7,610 bases of DNA from positions 1-7,610 of the forward strand of contig JAFGPY010000043.1 of NCBI GenBank assembly GCA_016935955.1, given 5' to 3'. This document shows, one piece after another, positions 5,598 through 7,610 of this stretch; positions within the stretch are counted from its first letter, which is position 1; every line of letters starts with the position of its first letter. A program made the translations under genes and the position numbers. The notes beneath the pieces were generated by a model. It was not told the origin of the DNA, made no database searches, and worked only from the letters and a program-made list of their open reading frames with translations. The DNA is from Planctomycetota bacterium. GTDB taxonomy: Bacteria; Planctomycetota; Phycisphaerae; FEN-1346; JAACEH01.

Positions 5598-7517
5598 ATG
5601 AAGAACTGCAACAAGAGTGTCGCGATTACGGTGCTTGCGCTGCTTGCCGTCTGCTCGACGGCGCAGGCGGTGATCAACCCCGGCTTCACGCCGCTGGACC
5701 TGGTGCAGCAGTCGGACGTCATCCTGGTGTTGGAGTTCGACAAGGTCAATGACGAAGGGCAGGCCGTGGCGGCGGTCAAGGAAGTGCTTAAGGGCGAGAC
5801 CCCACTGAAGAGTCTGACCCTTGAACTGCTGGCTATGCCCGACGCCTTCGCCGAGCAGGGCAAGATGGTCATGAAACTGATCCGCGACGGCCAGAAGCAG
5901 GGCCTGCTGTTCATCGGGCTCTATCGCGGCGAGGGCATGGGCATCGAAGGCGCCATGGGCGGCGACGACAAGGCGACCGGTTTCCTGCATCTGTCGGGCC
6001 AGTACAGCGGCACCTCCCAGTGGTTCAACTTCGAGCAGTACGAAGAAGGCTCCTGGGACATGGCCAAGATCAACGACCCGATGCTCGGCACCTTCGCCGG
6101 CAGCACGGACATGCTGCTGCGGTGCGTCCGCTACATCCTTTCCGACGAAGCGGCCACCGTGCCCGTCACGGGCGGCGTCGAGTGGGACAAGGAATCCCAG
6201 TTCGCCACCTTCAGCGGCAAGGTCGCCGACGTCCGGGCCATCGATCTGGCGGCCGCCGACACCAAGGGCAAGGCCGACCTGTTCGTGGCGGCCGAGGGCG
6301 GCGACAAGCTGTACCGTTTCACGGACGGCAAGCTCGAAGACATCACGGCCAAGACGAAGCTGGCCACCAAGAGCCAGTGCTACGCCTGGGCCGACTTCAA
6401 TCGCGACGGCAAGCTGGACCTGGCCAGTTGGGACGGCAAGGCCCTGACGCTGGCCCTGCAACAGGACGACGGTTCGTTTGAGGCCAAGCCGTGCGCCACG
6501 GGCGAGGCCCTGAAGGAAGGGTGCCTGGCGCTGGCCGTGGTCGGCGTGGGAGAGAAGGGCGATCCGGCTCTCCTGGTCAGCACCAAGGCCTCGCCGGTGC
6601 TGCTGGAGGTGAAGGCGGCCGACGGCGCCGCCACGGGCAAGCCGCTGGTCGAGAAGGATTTCCCCGGCAAGGACCTCGACGAGGCCGACAAGTGCCTCGT
6701 GGCCGACTTCGATAACGACGGACTGGTTGACATTGTCCAGTTGTTCTCGCGCGGCAGCCTGTTCTACAAGGGCAAGAGCGCCGGCACGTTTGAGGCGCCC
6801 GTCAAGCGGCAGATCTTCGCCGGCCAGGGACGCCGCGTGGCCTGCCTGGGCGACTGGGACGCCGACGGCCTGGTGGACATCTTCGTTACCAGCGAGGACC
6901 GCAACCGCCTGTGGCACAACTTCGGCGAGGCCAACTTCGTGGACATGCTCAACGTCTCGGGCGAGATCAGCTACCACGCCCAGGGCGGCGGATGCAGCGC
7001 CACGACCGGCGACTTCAACAATGACGGGCGACAGGACATCTTCGTCGCCTACGCCATCACCATGGCTCCGCAGCTCTACTTCAACCGCGGCTTCCGCAGC
7101 TTCGGTCAGGCTTACGAAGTGGACCTCGCCCAGCAGCGCCGCTTGCCGCAGGCCGGCGACGGGCAGCAGGCCGGCTGCCTCGGCGACTTCAACGGCGACG
7201 GGGCGCTCGACATGGTCGTCGTCCTGGCCAAGGGCGAGGCCTGGCTCTTCCCGAGGAAGGTCGAGGACGGGCAGGCCCTGGCCGTTGTGGGCGGTCTTGC
7301 GATGGACGGACCGGCCGGTCCGGTGAACATCATGGGTTGGCGCGACAAGCGCCCCCTGGGCGCCATGCCCGTGCGACCGGGCGACCCCGGCGCCTTCTAC
7401 GGCATGGACGAGCCCGGCCCGATCATGCTCAAGTGGCAGCTTCCCGGCGGCAAGGTCGAGCAGAAGGAAGTCGTTGCCGAACAGGGACCGGTCCGCGTAC
7501 TGGTGAACAAGAAGTAA
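5598..7517 (+). CDS. Exported FG-GAP/VCBS beta-propeller protein with unknown N-terminal domain
   Basis: The product is 639 residues. Residues 1-24 are a Sec signal peptide (AQA before V25). Residues 25 to about 195 form a domain I cannot name; it begins NPGFTPLDLVQQSDVILVLEF and contains AVKEVLKGE, a style seen in exported proteins of unknown function. From about 205 to 575 there is a propeller with five intact calcium-loop motifs of the DxDxDGxxD type starting at D266, D370, D419, D472 and D530. Degenerate versions near 221 and 316 bring the total to seven blades about 50 residues apart. The last 60 residues (IMLKWQLPGGKVEQKEVV) recall the ASPIC/UnbV module that often follows FG-GAP repeats. 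Such proteins bind ligands or scaffold surface complexes; no catalytic residues are evident. TAGGAG at 5585-5590, seven nt from ATG, supports the start. It lies 96 nt after the GH123-like gene. Confidence 0.82.
   Translation: MKNCNKSVAITVLALLAVCSTAQAVINPGFTPLDLVQQSDVILVLEFDKVNDEGQAVAAVKEVLKGETPLKSLTLELLAMPDAFAEQGKMVMKLIRDGQKQGLLFIGLYRGEGMGIEGAMGGDDKATGFLHLSGQYSGTSQWFNFEQYEEGSWDMAKINDPMLGTFAGSTDMLLRCVRYILSDEAATVPVTGGVEWDKESQFATFSGKVADVRAIDLAAADTKGKADLFVAAEGGDKLYRFTDGKLEDITAKTKLATKSQCYAWADFNRDGKLDLASWDGKALTLALQQDDGSFEAKPCATGEALKEGCLALAVVGVGEKGDPALLVSTKASPVLLEVKAADGAATGKPLVEKDFPGKDLDEADKCLVADFDNDGLVDIVQLFSRGSLFYKGKSAGTFEAPVKRQIFAGQGRRVACLGDWDADGLVDIFVTSEDRNRLWHNFGEANFVDMLNVSGEISYHAQGGGCSATTGDFNNDGRQDIFVAYAITMAPQLYFNRGFRSFGQAYEVDLAQQRRLPQAGDGQQAGCLGDFNGDGALDMVVVLAKGEAWLFPRKVEDGQALAVVGGLAMDGPAGPVNIMGWRDKRPLGAMPVRPGDPGAFYGMDEPGPIMLKWQLPGGKVEQKEVVAEQGPVRVLVNKK
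6258..7211 (+). repeat. Coding repeats: seven FG-GAP/VCBS blades
   Basis: Calcium-loop codon blocks recur at 6393, 6705, 6852, 7011 and 7185, encoding DFNRDGKLD, DFDNDGLVD, DWDADGLVD, DFNNDGRQD and DFNGDGALD. Steps between them are 312, 147, 159 and 174 nt. The first step is twice the others, and a decayed copy sits midway at about 6543 (GVGEKGDPAL). A second decayed copy (DTKGKADLF) starts at 6258. The spacing therefore supports seven units, five of them with complete loops. Confidence 0.75.
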
Positions 7518-7554
7518 TTGACCCCGAAGGTTACACGATAGCGAGGCGTTGCTC

Positions 7555-7610
7555 ATGGACGTGATGAATGTCCTGTGGTCGGCGGGCGATTCGCCGCTGG
7601 CCGTCGTACC
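7555..7610 (+). CDS. Start of an unidentified gene, cut by the window end
   Basis: An ATG at 7555 opens a frame that stays open to the window edge and reads MDVMNVLWSAGDSPLAVV. GAGG at 7544-7547, seven nt upstream, is a suitable ribosome-binding site; the in-frame ATG at 7564 is less well placed. The gap from the preceding stop codon is 37 nt with no terminator, so it could be cotranscribed with the propeller gene. A TTGACC at 7518-7523 resembles a -35 box but has no partner at the right distance. Eighteen residues are too few to name a family. Confidence 0.5.
   Translation, partial: MDVMNVLWSAGDSPLAVV

Noticed and set aside
2718..7556. 1612-codon open frame on the minus strand
   Set aside because: It lies exactly codon-on-codon opposite two well-supported genes and exists only because they lack TTA, CTA and TCA codons. 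Its translation is low-complexity (Leu, Val, Ala, Asp, Gln, His, Arg) with no domain or signal.
1..7610. CRISPR arrays, tRNA/rRNA genes, insertion sequences, transposases, attachment sites
   Set aside because: I looked on both strands and found no spaced direct repeats, cloverleaf-like sequences, transposase motifs or paired terminal inverted repeats.

Overview
The window is GC-rich DNA in which every gene lies on the + strand. The genes almost never use A/T-rich codons, and the three complete ones contain no TTA, CTA or TCA codon at all. Together they suggest a GC-rich Gram-negative bacterium with an outer membrane and a large stock of exported proteins: a porin-type beta-barrel, a GH123/DUF4091-like glycoside hydrolase and an FG-GAP/VCBS propeller protein. 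That mix would fit Planctomycetota (Phycisphaerae-like lineages). This placement is inferred from gene content and style only; there is no rRNA or marker gene here to confirm it.

Layout: (1) 2-541 is the C-terminal end of a methyl-accepting chemotaxis protein, cut by the window edge and followed by a textbook intrinsic terminator (perfect 14-bp stem, 581-613). (2) 614-1068 is non-coding. It holds a four-copy tandem 7-bp repeat and a good sigma70-type promoter (TTGCCA-16-TAGAAT). (3) 1069-2460 encodes an exported outer-membrane porin with an N-terminal coiled coil (DcaP-like layout), followed by a long stem-loop terminator. (4) 2461-2738 is otherwise non-coding. (5) 2739-5501 encodes a 920-residue exported multidomain protein with a galactose-binding-like sandwich, an Ig-like linker, a GH123/DUF4091-like TIM barrel and a helical C-terminus. 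(6) 5598-7517 encodes an exported protein with a novel-looking N-terminal domain and a probable seven-bladed FG-GAP/VCBS beta-propeller. It has its own extended -10 promoter motif. (7) 7555-7610 is the start of another reading frame, cut by the window edge.

The three complete genes all carry Sec-type signal peptides and are co-oriented. A reasonable but unproven reading is an envelope module for handling a polysaccharide: a pore, a glycan-active or glycan-binding protein, and a calcium-stabilised propeller that could bind glycan or protein. The porin and propeller genes share a TAGAATCC element at exactly the same distance (85 nt) from their start codons, hinting at common promoter architecture. 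The most unusual points are the apparent loss of the GH123 Asp-Glu catalytic pair in the big hydrolase-like protein, a Cys/His-rich patch close to that site, and a cysteine repeated once in each of six propeller blades.
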